Below, in pieces: positions 52,045-60,057 of a stretch of DNA of 64,000 bases (its first letter is position 1; each line of letters starts with the position of its first letter). Below the pieces are notes generated by a model that worked only from the letters and a program-made list of their open reading frames with translations, did not search any database and was not told where the DNA came from. The stretch covers positions 1-64,000 of the forward strand of contig JBDKVB010000016.1 of the NCBI GenBank assembly GCA_039679385.1. Reading direction: 5' to 3'. This DNA comes from Armatimonadia bacterium (lineage in GTDB: Bacteria; Armatimonadota; Zipacnadia; Zipacnadales; JABUFB01). The position numbers and the translations under genes were made by a program.

Positions 52045-55000
52045 GTGCGTGCCCGATTGGATCGGAGACAGTTTTTGTGGATCGATGCTCGCGGCGCCGG
52101 GGCGTGGTATCCGGCAGCGGGGAACATCCGTGCAGGAGCCGGTGAAAAGGGCACACTAGCCATCTGGCAGTGGCCCCAGTACACCCACGACAACACCGAC
52201 CTGTACTGGCGGCTAGAGGTCAACAGCTCGAACTACATCCGGCAGTGCAGCGGGCGAACGCTCGGTGTGTGCTCAAACGGCACGGTCTGGTACGCGAGCA
52301 CGGAGTGGAAGACGACGAACGTGGCGTGGGAGCACCTGGTCTACACGTGGGATTTCACAGTGGCAAACCAGGGGCACCTGAGGGTGTACTGGAACGGCGT
52401 GGACGCGGGCTACCACATTGACACCGCAAACGCGCCAGTGGGAACGCCGACGAAGCTGCAGTTGGGTCCAGTGATCGGGACCATAAGCCACGGCCCGCAC
52501 ATGATGCACTCGATGGCAGTGTGGGACGATGCGATGACTGGGGCCCAGGCAGCCGCCCTCTGGCAGGAAGGCCTTCGGTACCGGGTCACGGGAGCCGAGG
52601 GGAACGGGAACCTGACGTTCTACGCGGGCTTCAACGACCGATTGAACGCGGACTACGCCGCCGGGGACGGAACCTTCCATGTGGATGGTGCAGCGGACCG
52701 GTACTGCCTGGTGGATGACGGAGCCCGGGAGCAGGGGATACGGCGGTTCCTGATTGGGATGCCCCGACACGACTTCAGCGAGGACGACCGTTTGCCCCTG
52801 GGCGTTCCGTGCGCTCTGACCCTGGACGCGGGACGCGCGTCCTACGTACAGGACACCAACTACACGAACTATGCTGAACTGAAGGTGCTCCCGGGGTATG
52901 GCGGCGACCGCCGGATTGGAGCAGCGATCCCGGGACGTCCCGTGCTGGACAACTGGTCAGTTCCACGACCGGGCACGTACCGGCAGCGAGTGCACGTTCC
53001 GAAGGACAACCCGTCGGGGCGATACATCCGGCTCGGGCCCGTCGACTATTTGCACTACCCGACGCTGGCAACGAACGTGTATGACCAGTGGACGACCGGG
53101 CGCTCGTTCTCGGTGGTCAGCGACGCGGGGAACACTGCGACCAGCTTCAAGACGGACTTCGCGGACGGGATACCGTCAGACTACTGGAATGGCGCGTCTA
53201 TCACGTTCCTGACGGGGAACTGCGCGGACCGGCGCGTAAAGGCAGCCGACTACGACGCTACGACGAAGGTGCTCACGCTGGACAGTCCCTTGCCCGCGAT
53301 TCCTTCGGGCGGGAGCCTAGGTGTGGCGGACCACGGGGCACGGCTGACCGGGTGCAGGTCGTGGGGCAGCACGCAGCAGGGGCAGCGGATCCCCGAGATG
53401 ACGATGGACGCCTTGCTGTGGGAGTTCCACGGCGACCAGCGGTACTTCACGGAGCTGGAGTGGCAGTACGCAGAAGAGGGCAACACGGACTTCGTGTCGC
53501 CGAATGTTCTGCGGTACGACCGAGGTCGGACGGCGTTCATGGATGGCAGCGGGACCTCGTGGTACGAGAATGGCGCCTGCTACGGGAAGCCGTCGACGTG
53601 GGAGACGAACACGCTGGAATGCCGGGTTCTCCTGGAGCGGGTTGAGGTTGAGGGGCCGACGACGTACCAGGTGCTGCGCCGGGACGCGAATGGTGCCGGG
53701 CCGGATCTGGCAGACAACTTCATGCTGGCCCAGGCGGATGGGCAGAGTCCAAAGGCCTGGCGAGTGAAGCGGTTGTCGCGCAAGATCACGCGTCCGACGA
53801 AGCAGACCAGCCCTGAGGCTGTGCGAGCGGATCTGACCGCGTCCGGGACGTGGCGTCACGACATTGGGTCGGCGCCGATTCCAGTGCTGTACGACGAGGC
53901 AACTGAAGAGTCCGTTGCACTGATCGTTGGGGTGGACAGCAGCGGTGTGTCACGGGCTGGGTACATACGCGGGAGCTGGAACACAGAGACGGGACGCATC
54001 CGGTGGGTGGACGACACGCCTCCGGCAGGGAAGCAGAATCCCTTCCTGGCGGTTTCGGACATGCGGCCAGGTAAGGAGAGGGATGTCGCCTGCAATACGG
54101 GATACCCCGTGTCCGTGGTTCGGTGCCCTGACGGCACGTGGTCGCTAGTGTATGTCGCGCAGTCGTCGCACCCAGACCATTTCATGGGCTACCAGCTCTG
54201 CGGTGCGCCGGACCGGTGGTCCTTCAGTCGCGAGAAGCACTGGTGGGACGGGAACCCCATCTGTCCGATCCTGGGTGGCGCGGATCGCCTGGCGGCGCAG
54301 CTGAACGGGTTCGGGGTGTGGGCGAACCGAGACGCGGATTGGAAGATCATCGAGAACCCGTACGAGAAGGCAGGGGCGAGGCGCTACTGGGGCATCGCAC
54401 GCGGGAAGTCGATTCACGACCGGATGACCACGAACTGCGCGGACCTGCGGCCGGTGATCGGGGTTCGCGGCAGCGACCCGCGTTCGCTGCAGCCGCTGCC
54501 GCACGGGAACACGGTGTCGCCACTCGCGGGGCCTCTCGTTCATGCGGGGGAGTGCGCAGTGCTGGACCAGGCGGACTGCCTGGGGCTGTACACGGATACG
54601 GCGACCGCTATGTCGTCGGGAGTGTACTGCTACGTTAGCGAGGACGGAGTGCACTTCCAGCAGTTCGCGAACGACGGGCAATGGATCCCGAGGTCGGAGT
54701 TGTCCGGGGAGCCGAGTCGCCTGGTGCCGGACCGTCCGTTCCAGTTGGGTGATAGGCGGGTCTACTACTACGAATCGTGGCCGTGGGTGAACTTCGCTTC
54801 GATCCGTCTGAGCGGCGAGGCCTGGTACGAGCTGAGCGATGGTCAGACCACCGGGCTTCTGGAGACGCCGCTGCTTGAGAAGCCCGCAGAAGGCTGGGGG
54901 ACGCTGCGCCTGAACTGCACACCGGGAGCGGGGCATATCGCGGTTGAGGTGCTGGACGGGACGACGGAGCAGCCGATGGCGGGGTTCACGGCGGCGGACT

Positions 55001-55476
55001 TCGATGGGTGCGTGGATGCGGTCTCGGTGGAAGCACTGTGGAAGGGCCAACGTCTGAGTTCGCTGACGACGGGCCTGGTGCGGTTGCGGTTCGTGTTCGG
55101 ACGGGCGAGCAGCGCAGAGGCGACGCCGAAGCTGTATGCGTGGCGCATCGCAGAAGCTCCGGAAGCGGCGCGACCCCGAGTCAGTCAGTTGCGCGTCGAA
55201 GGACAGGAGAACCCGACGAGCATCGCGGACCCGACGCCGGAGTTCGCCTGGCAGTACGCGCACGATGAGGGTGGGGCTCAGAGCGCCTATCAGGTGATCG
55301 TGGCGTCGAGTCGGGAGCTGCTGGAGCAAGGGATCGGTGATGTGTGGGACAGCGGGGTCGTGTCCTCCAGCGAGAGCCGTGCGGTGTATGACGGCGGGTC
55401 TCTGACCAGTGAGCACCTGTACCGGTGGCGCGTGCGGGTACGCGATGAGAAGGGAACGTGGTCCGAGGAATGGTAG
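52045..55476 (+). CDS. LamG / beta-propeller / FN3 multidomain protein inside the head gene cluster
   Basis: About 1143 residues from a GTG at 52045 (1160 from the ATG at 51994, which lies in the capsid hairpin). The first 230 residues look like a concanavalin/LamG jelly roll (NVAWEHLVYTWDF; LRVYWNGVDAGYHID; MMHSMAVWDDAMTGAQAAAL). Residues of about 600-940 resemble a GH43/sialidase-type propeller. The block after it (GWGTLRLNC; AVEVLDGTTEQPMAGFTAAD; VRLRFVF) is found at the end of such glycosidase-like proteins in Planctomycetota and relatives. The end resembles the N-terminal FN3 of alpha-L-rhamnosidases. No signal peptide. Its position suggests a capsid decoration or fibre that binds surface glycans. 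Confidence 0.75.
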   Translation: MRARLDRRQFLWIDARGAGAWYPAAGNIRAGAGEKGTLAIWQWPQYTHDNTDLYWRLEVNSSNYIRQCSGRTLGVCSNGTVWYASTEWKTTNVAWEHLVYTWDFTVANQGHLRVYWNGVDAGYHIDTANAPVGTPTKLQLGPVIGTISHGPHMMHSMAVWDDAMTGAQAAALWQEGLRYRVTGAEGNGNLTFYAGFNDRLNADYAAGDGTFHVDGAADRYCLVDDGAREQGIRRFLIGMPRHDFSEDDRLPLGVPCALTLDAGRASYVQDTNYTNYAELKVLPGYGGDRRIGAAIPGRPVLDNWSVPRPGTYRQRVHVPKDNPSGRYIRLGPVDYLHYPTLATNVYDQWTTGRSFSVVSDAGNTATSFKTDFADGIPSDYWNGASITFLTGNCADRRVKAADYDATTKVLTLDSPLPAIPSGGSLGVADHGARLTGCRSWGSTQQGQRIPEMTMDALLWEFHGDQRYFTELEWQYAEEGNTDFVSPNVLRYDRGRTAFMDGSGTSWYENGACYGKPSTWETNTLECRVLLERVEVEGPTTYQVLRRDANGAGPDLADNFMLAQADGQSPKAWRVKRLSRKITRPTKQTSPEAVRADLTASGTWRHDIGSAPIPVLYDEATEESVALIVGVDSSGVSRAGYIRGSWNTETGRIRWVDDTPPAGKQNPFLAVSDMRPGKERDVACNTGYPVSVVRCPDGTWSLVYVAQSSHPDHFMGYQLCGAPDRWSFSREKHWWDGNPICPILGGADRLAAQLNGFGVWANRDADWKIIENPYEKAGARRYWGIARGKSIHDRMTTNCADLRPVIGVRGSDPRSLQPLPHGNTVSPLAGPLVHAGECAVLDQADCLGLYTDTATAMSSGVYCYVSEDGVHFQQFANDGQWIPRSELSGEPSRLVPDRPFQLGDRRVYYYESWPWVNFASIRLSGEAWYELSDGQTTGLLETPLLEKPAEGWGTLRLNCTPGAGHIAVEVLDGTTEQPMAGFTAADFDGCVDAVSVEALWKGQRLSSLTTGLVRLRFVFGRASSAEATPKLYAWRIAEAPEAARPRVSQLRVEGQENPTSIADPTPEFAWQYAHDEGGAQSAYQVIVASSRELLEQGIGDVWDSGVVSSSESRAVYDGGSLTSEHLYRWRVRVRDEKGTWSEEW

Positions 55477-56126
55477 CTGAGGGCATCTTCGGGATGGGGC
55501 TGTGGAGCTCCTACTGCAGCACTGCAGACGTGCTGCGTCTGCTGGCCGGATACGATCTGAGCGGAGTTGGCGACAGCGACCAGGTCCAGACACGGGTACA
55601 GGAGTTGATGGCGGCAGCGCGTTGTGCCCTGGAGCATGAGGCGGGCCGGGACTTCCTATACCACGCGGATGACGAAGTGGTGGTCGACGGTAAGGGTCGG
55701 GACAGGCTGATCCTGGCTGCGAGTGGCATCTACCCCGTGGTGAGGATTCAGGAGCTGCGAGTTGGCGGCGAGGTGGTTCCGGCAGACGAGTACGTCACCT
55801 TCGGTGAGGAGGGGACGATTCGGCTGAAGGAGGAGGGGAAGCTGCTGGGGGCCTTCCCGCGCGGCGTGATGAACGTGCACCTCACGGTTGACTGGGGCTA
55901 TGTGACGGCGCCTGCAGACATTGCGCTGGCCCAGGCGAAGCTGGTGGCGGCAGAGGTGTTGGCGGAGGGAACTGGAACGCAGGGAGCGGTCTCAAGCCTG
56001 CGGATCGGGGACTACGCGGTGAGCTACGACGAGGGTGGCGAGAATGCGGGGACAGTCCTGAGGTGGGCCTCGGAGGCTCGCAAGGCGGCCAGGTCGTACC
56101 GACGAATCGGTCTCGTGGCGGTCTGA
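55470..56126 (+). CDS. head-tail connector protein (gp6-like)
   Basis: About 218 residues. The N-terminal helices (CSTADVLRLLAGYDLSG; VQTRVQELMAAARCALEHEA) and a beta-rich centre with IYPVVRIQELRVGGEVVPAD are the pattern of gp6/YqbG connector proteins that bind below the portal. The C-terminal helix holds QAKLVAAEVLAEGTG. The ATG at 55470 overlaps the previous stop. GTG 55458 and ATG 55494 are alternatives; the last has the better-placed GAGGG ribosome binding site. Confidence 0.7.
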   Translation: MVAEGIFGMGLWSSYCSTADVLRLLAGYDLSGVGDSDQVQTRVQELMAAARCALEHEAGRDFLYHADDEVVVDGKGRDRLILAASGIYPVVRIQELRVGGEVVPADEYVTFGEEGTIRLKEEGKLLGAFPRGVMNVHLTVDWGYVTAPADIALAQAKLVAAEVLAEGTGTQGAVSSLRIGDYAVSYDEGGENAGTVLRWASEARKAARSYRRIGLVAV

Positions 56127-56197
56127 GGGCAGACCGTCTGGCGAGACTAGACGGGGTTGGGCGAGGTAGAGGGCGTGGAGGACGGGACAGACTGAGT

Positions 56198-56239
56198 CGG
56201 GCCCCCGTGAGCCTGCGGACAGGCAGCCACGGGGGCCCG
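56198..56239 (+). terminator. two-tier hairpin between connector and head-closure genes
   Basis: A perfect 12-bp outer stem CGGGCCCCCGTG / CACGGGGGCCCG encloses a second 5-bp stem GCCTG-CGGA-CAGGC. It is followed by TCTGATTCC, only a weak T-run. The next ribosome binding site (AGGAGG) is 12 bases downstream. Confidence 0.5.
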
Positions 56240-56265
56240 TCTGATTCCACAGGAGGCGGTGCTGA

Positions 56266-56808
56266 TTGTCCGACCCATGCTTGCTGGCGCTGATGAGAGA
56301 CGTAGTGTCCATTCGCCGGCCGCGGGTGGCGCAGACGGGACTGGGTGAGGTACTGACGGGAGTGTACGAGCTGGCGGCTACTGCGGTGCCGTGCGCCCTT
56401 CAGCCAAGAGGGGCAAAGGCTGCGGAGACGCTGGTCGGCAGACTGGAAGGGGCAACGCATGCCTGCTACCTGGAGCCCTGTGACGTGCAAGTAGGCGATC
56501 TGCTCACCGAGGCCAAGGTCGGGGATACGCTGCAGGTCGCGGTAGTCGCAGGACAGACACAGGTGACGGTGGCGGTTGGGCTGCTGCAGAGCGGAGACCG
56601 GGTGGAGGTTGGTCTGGGTGAATGCTCCGAGCTGAACAGCGTGGTGGCGGTCGACGGGCAACAGGTGACGCTGGGCACAGCGCTGCGGGCAGCACATTCG
56701 GTCGCGGAGCCAGTGACTGCTGTGGTCGTCTACGAGGTGTTGGGCGTTGAGGACCAGGCCGGGGCAGGCCATCACCTCAGGCTCGCGGTGAGACGGCAAG
56801 AGGTCTGA
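56266..56808 (+). CDS. putative head closure protein of the virion module
   Basis: 180 residues. MSDPCLLALMRDVVSIRRPR followed by a beta-barrel-like stretch (TAVPCALQPRGAK; DVQVGDLLTEAKVGDTLQV) resembles small head-tail stopper proteins. The second half is Val-rich with alternating strands. The identification rests mostly on position between connector and tail terminator. It starts with TTG at 56266, 9 bases after a perfect AGGAGG, so the unusual start codon is well supported. Confidence 0.55.
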   Translation: MSDPCLLALMRDVVSIRRPRVAQTGLGEVLTGVYELAATAVPCALQPRGAKAAETLVGRLEGATHACYLEPCDVQVGDLLTEAKVGDTLQVAVVAGQTQVTVAVGLLQSGDRVEVGLGECSELNSVVAVDGQQVTLGTALRAAHSVAEPVTAVVVYEVLGVEDQAGAGHHLRLAVRRQEV

Positions 56809-56904
56809 GGGCCGGCAGCGGCGTGCTGTCTCGAGAAGCTGTCCGGTGTGTAGCGAGGGCGGCCATCCGCAGGGAATCAGCAGAGTGGTAAGGGGGTAGG
56901 TCGG

Positions 56905-57597
56905 ATGGGTGTTGAGATGTTCCACCACGGAGAGATCCTGGAGGCGTTGCGCCTGCTGTGCCAGGGCGCCGTGCGGCTCCGAAGTGACGCGGAGCTTGAG
57001 GACACGCTTCAGGTAGGGAGCAATCGTCTCTTCGCTGTGGGCACGGAGGTCGAGGTGACCGAGGACGGTGGAGTCACCGAGCGGCGGACGGTTCAGGGGC
57101 TAGTAGGACTGGAGCAAGTGGTGCTGACGGAGGCGCTCACGGGGAGCTATCACGTGGCGAAGAACGCGGTGGTGAAGCTAGTTCAGACGGGCGTGCCCGA
57201 ACTGGCATGGATCGGGCAAGGCAAGCCTGCGGTGACCCCGCGGCCGATGCCCGGAGCCTTCCCGTGTGTCGTGGTGTCGCCGGTGGCGATGGAACAGCCG
57301 CTGAAGGAAGGGACGAACCGGTCGTACACGCAGGGGTATCTGAGCAGCGTGTACTACGTGCGGAAACGCCTGGAGGGTGAGGTTGAGGAGCAGAGATTCC
57401 AGAGCGAGGTTGCCGGGCTGTTCAACCTGCTGATGGGCGATCCGTACCTGGGCGGCACCTGCTGGTACGGGCAAGTGACACGGGTCGACTACCGTTGCTC
57501 CGAGGAGCCTGCTTTACATGAGCGCGGTTCGGCGGTGAGAGTGGCGAGACTCGAGGTGCTGGCGAGACGGTCGGAGGTCTGGGGCGCTGCGTCCTAG
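56905..57597 (+). CDS. putative tail completion/terminator protein
   Basis: 230 residues. The N-terminus FHHGEILEALRLLCQGAVRL is helical. The C-terminal half has strands with SYTQGYLSSVYYVRKRLEG and RVDYRCSEEPALHERGSAVR, similar in layout to Gp37-like tail terminators in which a helix packs on a sheet. No specific motif is diagnostic. Its position just before the tail tube gene supports the call. It starts at an ATG 96 bases after the previous stop. Confidence 0.45.
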   Translation: MGVEMFHHGEILEALRLLCQGAVRLRSDAELEDTLQVGSNRLFAVGTEVEVTEDGGVTERRTVQGLVGLEQVVLTEALTGSYHVAKNAVVKLVQTGVPELAWIGQGKPAVTPRPMPGAFPCVVVSPVAMEQPLKEGTNRSYTQGYLSSVYYVRKRLEGEVEEQRFQSEVAGLFNLLMGDPYLGGTCWYGQVTRVDYRCSEEPALHERGSAVRVARLEVLARRSEVWGAAS

Positions 57598-57651
57598 GCA
57601 CGGACCGGCCAGCTCCAGAGGGATCAGCGAGGATGCGAGGAGGGTGACCAG

Positions 57652-58557
57652 ATGGCAGTTGCGTTGTCGCTAGAGGGGTCGTTTGGGTTCGCACTGCAGG
57701 AGACGAAGGGAACGTATGTGGCGCCGAGTACCTGGCTGCCGTTGACGGGTGTCAACGCCGACCACGGTGAGACGCTGAGCTGGAAAAAGAACTACGTGGT
57801 GCTGGATACGGCGGACGGTCGCGCGTATCAGACCAGCTACTACTCCGCCGGGGAATGGGCAGAGGGCTCTGTGCGAGTGCCGATCGTGCCCGGGAGTCTG
57901 AGCTCCCTGTTTTCGTGGATCCAGGATCGGGATGTGGACAGCCAGGGCAAGTGGGCCTCGATCCTTGTGGATTGCATCAACGACGTCAAGAAGCTGACGG
58001 ATGTGAAGGTGCGGACGGCGACCTTCGACTTCGTGAAGGGTGAACCGGTGACCTGCAGCCTGGAGCTGTGTGGGTTGCGGATGGAGAGAGGAACGTCGGC
58101 CACTCCGAGCATCCCGGTGGCGGCGCCGTACGTGTTCCGCGAAGCGAAGGTGGAGATCGCCACGGCCGGTGGTGCGCTGGTCGAGGACGTGAACTGCGAG
58201 GCGATCCAGGTCGTGCTGGACAACGTGGTGGAGGACCCGGAGGAGGGTCTGCGGCTGCGCGAGAGTGGTGAGCCACTGCAACTGTACAACCTGGCCGGCG
58301 TGCGCTGCCGAGGAGCGCTGTCCCGGGACTTCGTGGACAGCAAGGTCTTCGCGGACTTCGCGGCGGGTCAGGAGGCGGCACTGCGTCTGACCCTGGAGCG
58401 TGGCGCGACAGTGGCGACGGTGACGATGCCGCGAGTGCTGTACACGTCGAGCGATCTGGGGCTTCCGGGTTCGCATGAGCGGCGGATTTCGGAGAAGGTG
58501 GACTTCGTGGCGCTTGGCAGCACCGATGGTCTGACGGCACCTGTGGTGCTGGCATGA
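57652..58557 (+). CDS. phage tail tube protein
   Basis: 301 residues, beta-rich. The start AVALSLEGSFGFALQETKGT followed by YVAPSTWLPLTG is the pattern of siphovirus tail tube proteins (phage_tube family). GEPVTCSLELCGL and ETATAGGALVEDV-like segments with alternating strands follow. NSPEEGLR-type (VEDPEEGLRLRESGEPLQLY) and a final RISEKVDFVAL match the duplicated tube fold. The stop overlaps the start of the chaperone gene as ATGA, so expression is coupled. Confidence 0.82.
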   Translation: MAVALSLEGSFGFALQETKGTYVAPSTWLPLTGVNADHGETLSWKKNYVVLDTADGRAYQTSYYSAGEWAEGSVRVPIVPGSLSSLFSWIQDRDVDSQGKWASILVDCINDVKKLTDVKVRTATFDFVKGEPVTCSLELCGLRMERGTSATPSIPVAAPYVFREAKVEIATAGGALVEDVNCEAIQVVLDNVVEDPEEGLRLRESGEPLQLYNLAGVRCRGALSRDFVDSKVFADFAAGQEAALRLTLERGATVATVTMPRVLYTSSDLGLPGSHERRISEKVDFVALGSTDGLTAPVVLA

Positions 58558-59069
58558 GTCGGGGCTATGTAGCGAGAGGCGATGAGCTGGAGGCCTCGCA
58601 ATGGGTCATTGTGGCGGCTGCTGAAGGGGGCACCGTGCGGTTCGAAGCGCCGCCAGTAGCCCCTGGAGGCTGCTGGGTGGAAGTGCGTGCCTTGACCCAC
58701 CGTGAGGCGCTGGAACGCGAGAGCGTCGGCGGGTACGAGGAGTACGAACTCAGCGACGGAGGACGAGTGCTGTCGGTCGTGCGGCGGTGTGATCGCTGGG
58801 CGATGGCGGAGTACGACTATCGGTATTCGCTGGTGGACTGGTGCCTTCCGGTGCGGCAGTACGACGGCTCGACGGGTCTGCAGTGTGGGAGCGAGCTTGC
58901 GGAGGAAGAGCGTGTGGACCTGCTCGCAGCGATGCCGCCAGCCCTGGCGGAATGGGTCGGGGAGTGCATCGATCGCGTGAACTTGAGGAATGCCGAGGGC
59001 GAAGGTGCACTGGAGGACGCGAAAAAAAAGCCGCCGACCTGGTGTGCGGAGGCAGCCGAGGCCTGCTGA
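58554..59069 (+). CDS. tail assembly chaperone, short (0-frame) form
   Basis: 171 residues. Lambda-G-like chaperone that coats the tape measure in other siphoviruses. It has a beta start (SQWVIVAAAEGGTVRF), then RALTHREALERESVGGY and a helical second half. Identification rests on location directly after the tail tube and on the frameshift site near its end (59024-59030). After that site only 12 more codons are read in this frame (PPTWCAEAAEAC). Confidence 0.7.
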   Translation: MSRGYVARGDELEASQWVIVAAAEGGTVRFEAPPVAPGGCWVEVRALTHREALERESVGGYEEYELSDGGRVLSVVRRCDRWAMAEYDYRYSLVDWCLPVRQYDGSTGLQCGSELAEEERVDLLAAMPPALAEWVGECIDRVNLRNAEGEGALEDAKKKPPTWCAEAAEAC

Positions 59070-59380
59070 GTGTGCGAGAAATCGTGGCCGTCGAGAGGTC
59101 TGAGGTTGGGGGCCGGGTTCTGCGGGAAGGCTCGGACTTCGCAACCCAGGAGGAGCTGGAAGGCAAGGCGGCCGGACCTCGCCTGGAACTGCTGGAGCCG
59201 CTCGCAGCGCGGTTGGCGATGCTGGCCTGCGAAGACTGGAGCGCCGCGTCCATCTGCGGGTGGCGGGGATTGGAGAGGCTGGACGGGATGCCGGCATGGA
59301 GGGCTGAGCTATGGGAACACGTGTGCAGAGCGGCGTCGCCGTGGATCGGTCCGTGTGCGTCCGACGGCGTGGGCTGCTGA
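58554..59380 (+). CDS. tail assembly chaperone, long (-1 frameshift, G-T type) form
   Basis: About 275 residues if ribosomes slip -1 at 59024-59030. The fusion keeps residues 1-159 of the short form, then reads AADLVCGGSRGLLSVREIVA and on to a stop at 59378. The extension contains a helix-rich part (LELLEPLAARLAMLACEDWS; MPAWRAELWEHVCRA) of the size and type of the T domain. The coding frames fit exactly, and the 0 frame stops just beyond. A GTG at 59072 could also start the second part by itself, so the frameshift is strongly suggested but not proven. Confidence 0.6.
59012..59030 (+). promoter_or_regulatory. programmed -1 frameshift site (A AAA AAG) with upstream SD-like sequence
   Basis: Eight adenines (59022-59029) followed by G give the heptamer A AAA AAG in the correct phase: the 0-frame codons are AAA AAG. 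This is the E. coli dnaX slippery sequence. GGAGG at 59012-59016 lies 7 bases upstream, where an internal Shine-Dalgarno stimulates slipping. GC-rich sequence with several short inverted repeats follows and could form a stimulatory stem. Confidence 0.75.
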
Positions 59381-60003
59381 AGGTGACGTCGGTGCGTGTG
59401 GGACTGCTCCGGCAACTGTCACGGGGCAGACGACGGGCCACCTGGGAGACGGAGAGCAAGGCGGTGGCTGAGACCGGAGTTAGGGTGAGCGCGTCGCGCC
59501 TGAGGACGAGAAGGGCTGCGCGGCAGAGCGGAACCGGAAGGCTGAGGACCTGGTCGGGAGCCTGCGAAGCGGGAAGCGCTGTACACCGGCAGAGCAGGGC
59601 ATCGGTGCAGACGTCCATGGGCAAGGTCGGCCATCAGAGGCGGCAGGGGCCCTCGGGAGCGGTTGCAGAGGCCTGGAAACGAGGGCGCCAGGCGACTCGG
59701 CAAGGGCCGGCAGAGCCAAGGCTGCGTCGAGGGCAAGGCGTGTCGGCGAGGACGATGGCGCCAAGGGAATCAGGTCACAGGGCGACGAGCAGCTCGGCCC
59801 TCGGAAGTGCGGGCATGGGCTTCCGGGGAAGCAGAGGAAGGGCAAGAGTGCCCGGGCGATGCCCGAAGGTTGCGTCTGAGAGCTTAGGCGTGAGGAAGAG
59901 CGCCCGGGCGGCAGCCACGGGAAGTGCGGGAACCCGAGTCGACCTCGGACAGCGGTCCTGGGACGGTTTCATGCGGGCGTGTCGGCTGGACCTGGCGCGG
60001 TAG
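59311..60003 (+). CDS. very basic Arg/Ala/Gly/Ser-rich ORF in the tape-measure position, doubtful
   Basis: 230 residues with no recognised fold and about one residue in six an arginine. It has no long coiled coil or membrane helix, so it does not look like a tape measure protein. In favour of it being real: GGAGGG sits 7 bases before the ATG at 59311, the frame is the only open one across 59381-60003, and it fills the gap between chaperone and the next structural gene. Against: the arginine codons AGG, AGA and CGA are used more than in neighbours, and it overlaps the frameshifted chaperone by 70 bases. An alternative start is GTG 59383. Confidence 0.4.
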   Translation: MGTRVQSGVAVDRSVCVRRRGLLKVTSVRVGLLRQLSRGRRRATWETESKAVAETGVRVSASRLRTRRAARQSGTGRLRTWSGACEAGSAVHRQSRASVQTSMGKVGHQRRQGPSGAVAEAWKRGRQATRQGPAEPRLRRGQGVSARTMAPRESGHRATSSSALGSAGMGFRGSRGRARVPGRCPKVASESLGVRKSARAAATGSAGTRVDLGQRSWDGFMRACRLDLAR

Positions 60004-60057
60004 CGAAGTGTCGGAGACTGCCGAGCGGTTCGGAAGTCAGGGTCTGGGGGAAGGGCC

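Noticed and set aside
58841-59380. Independent gene in the -1 frame from ATG 58841
   Set aside because: The first 180 bases overlap the chaperone coding sequence and read as low-complexity Arg/Gly sequence. Only the part after the slippery site looks like protein.
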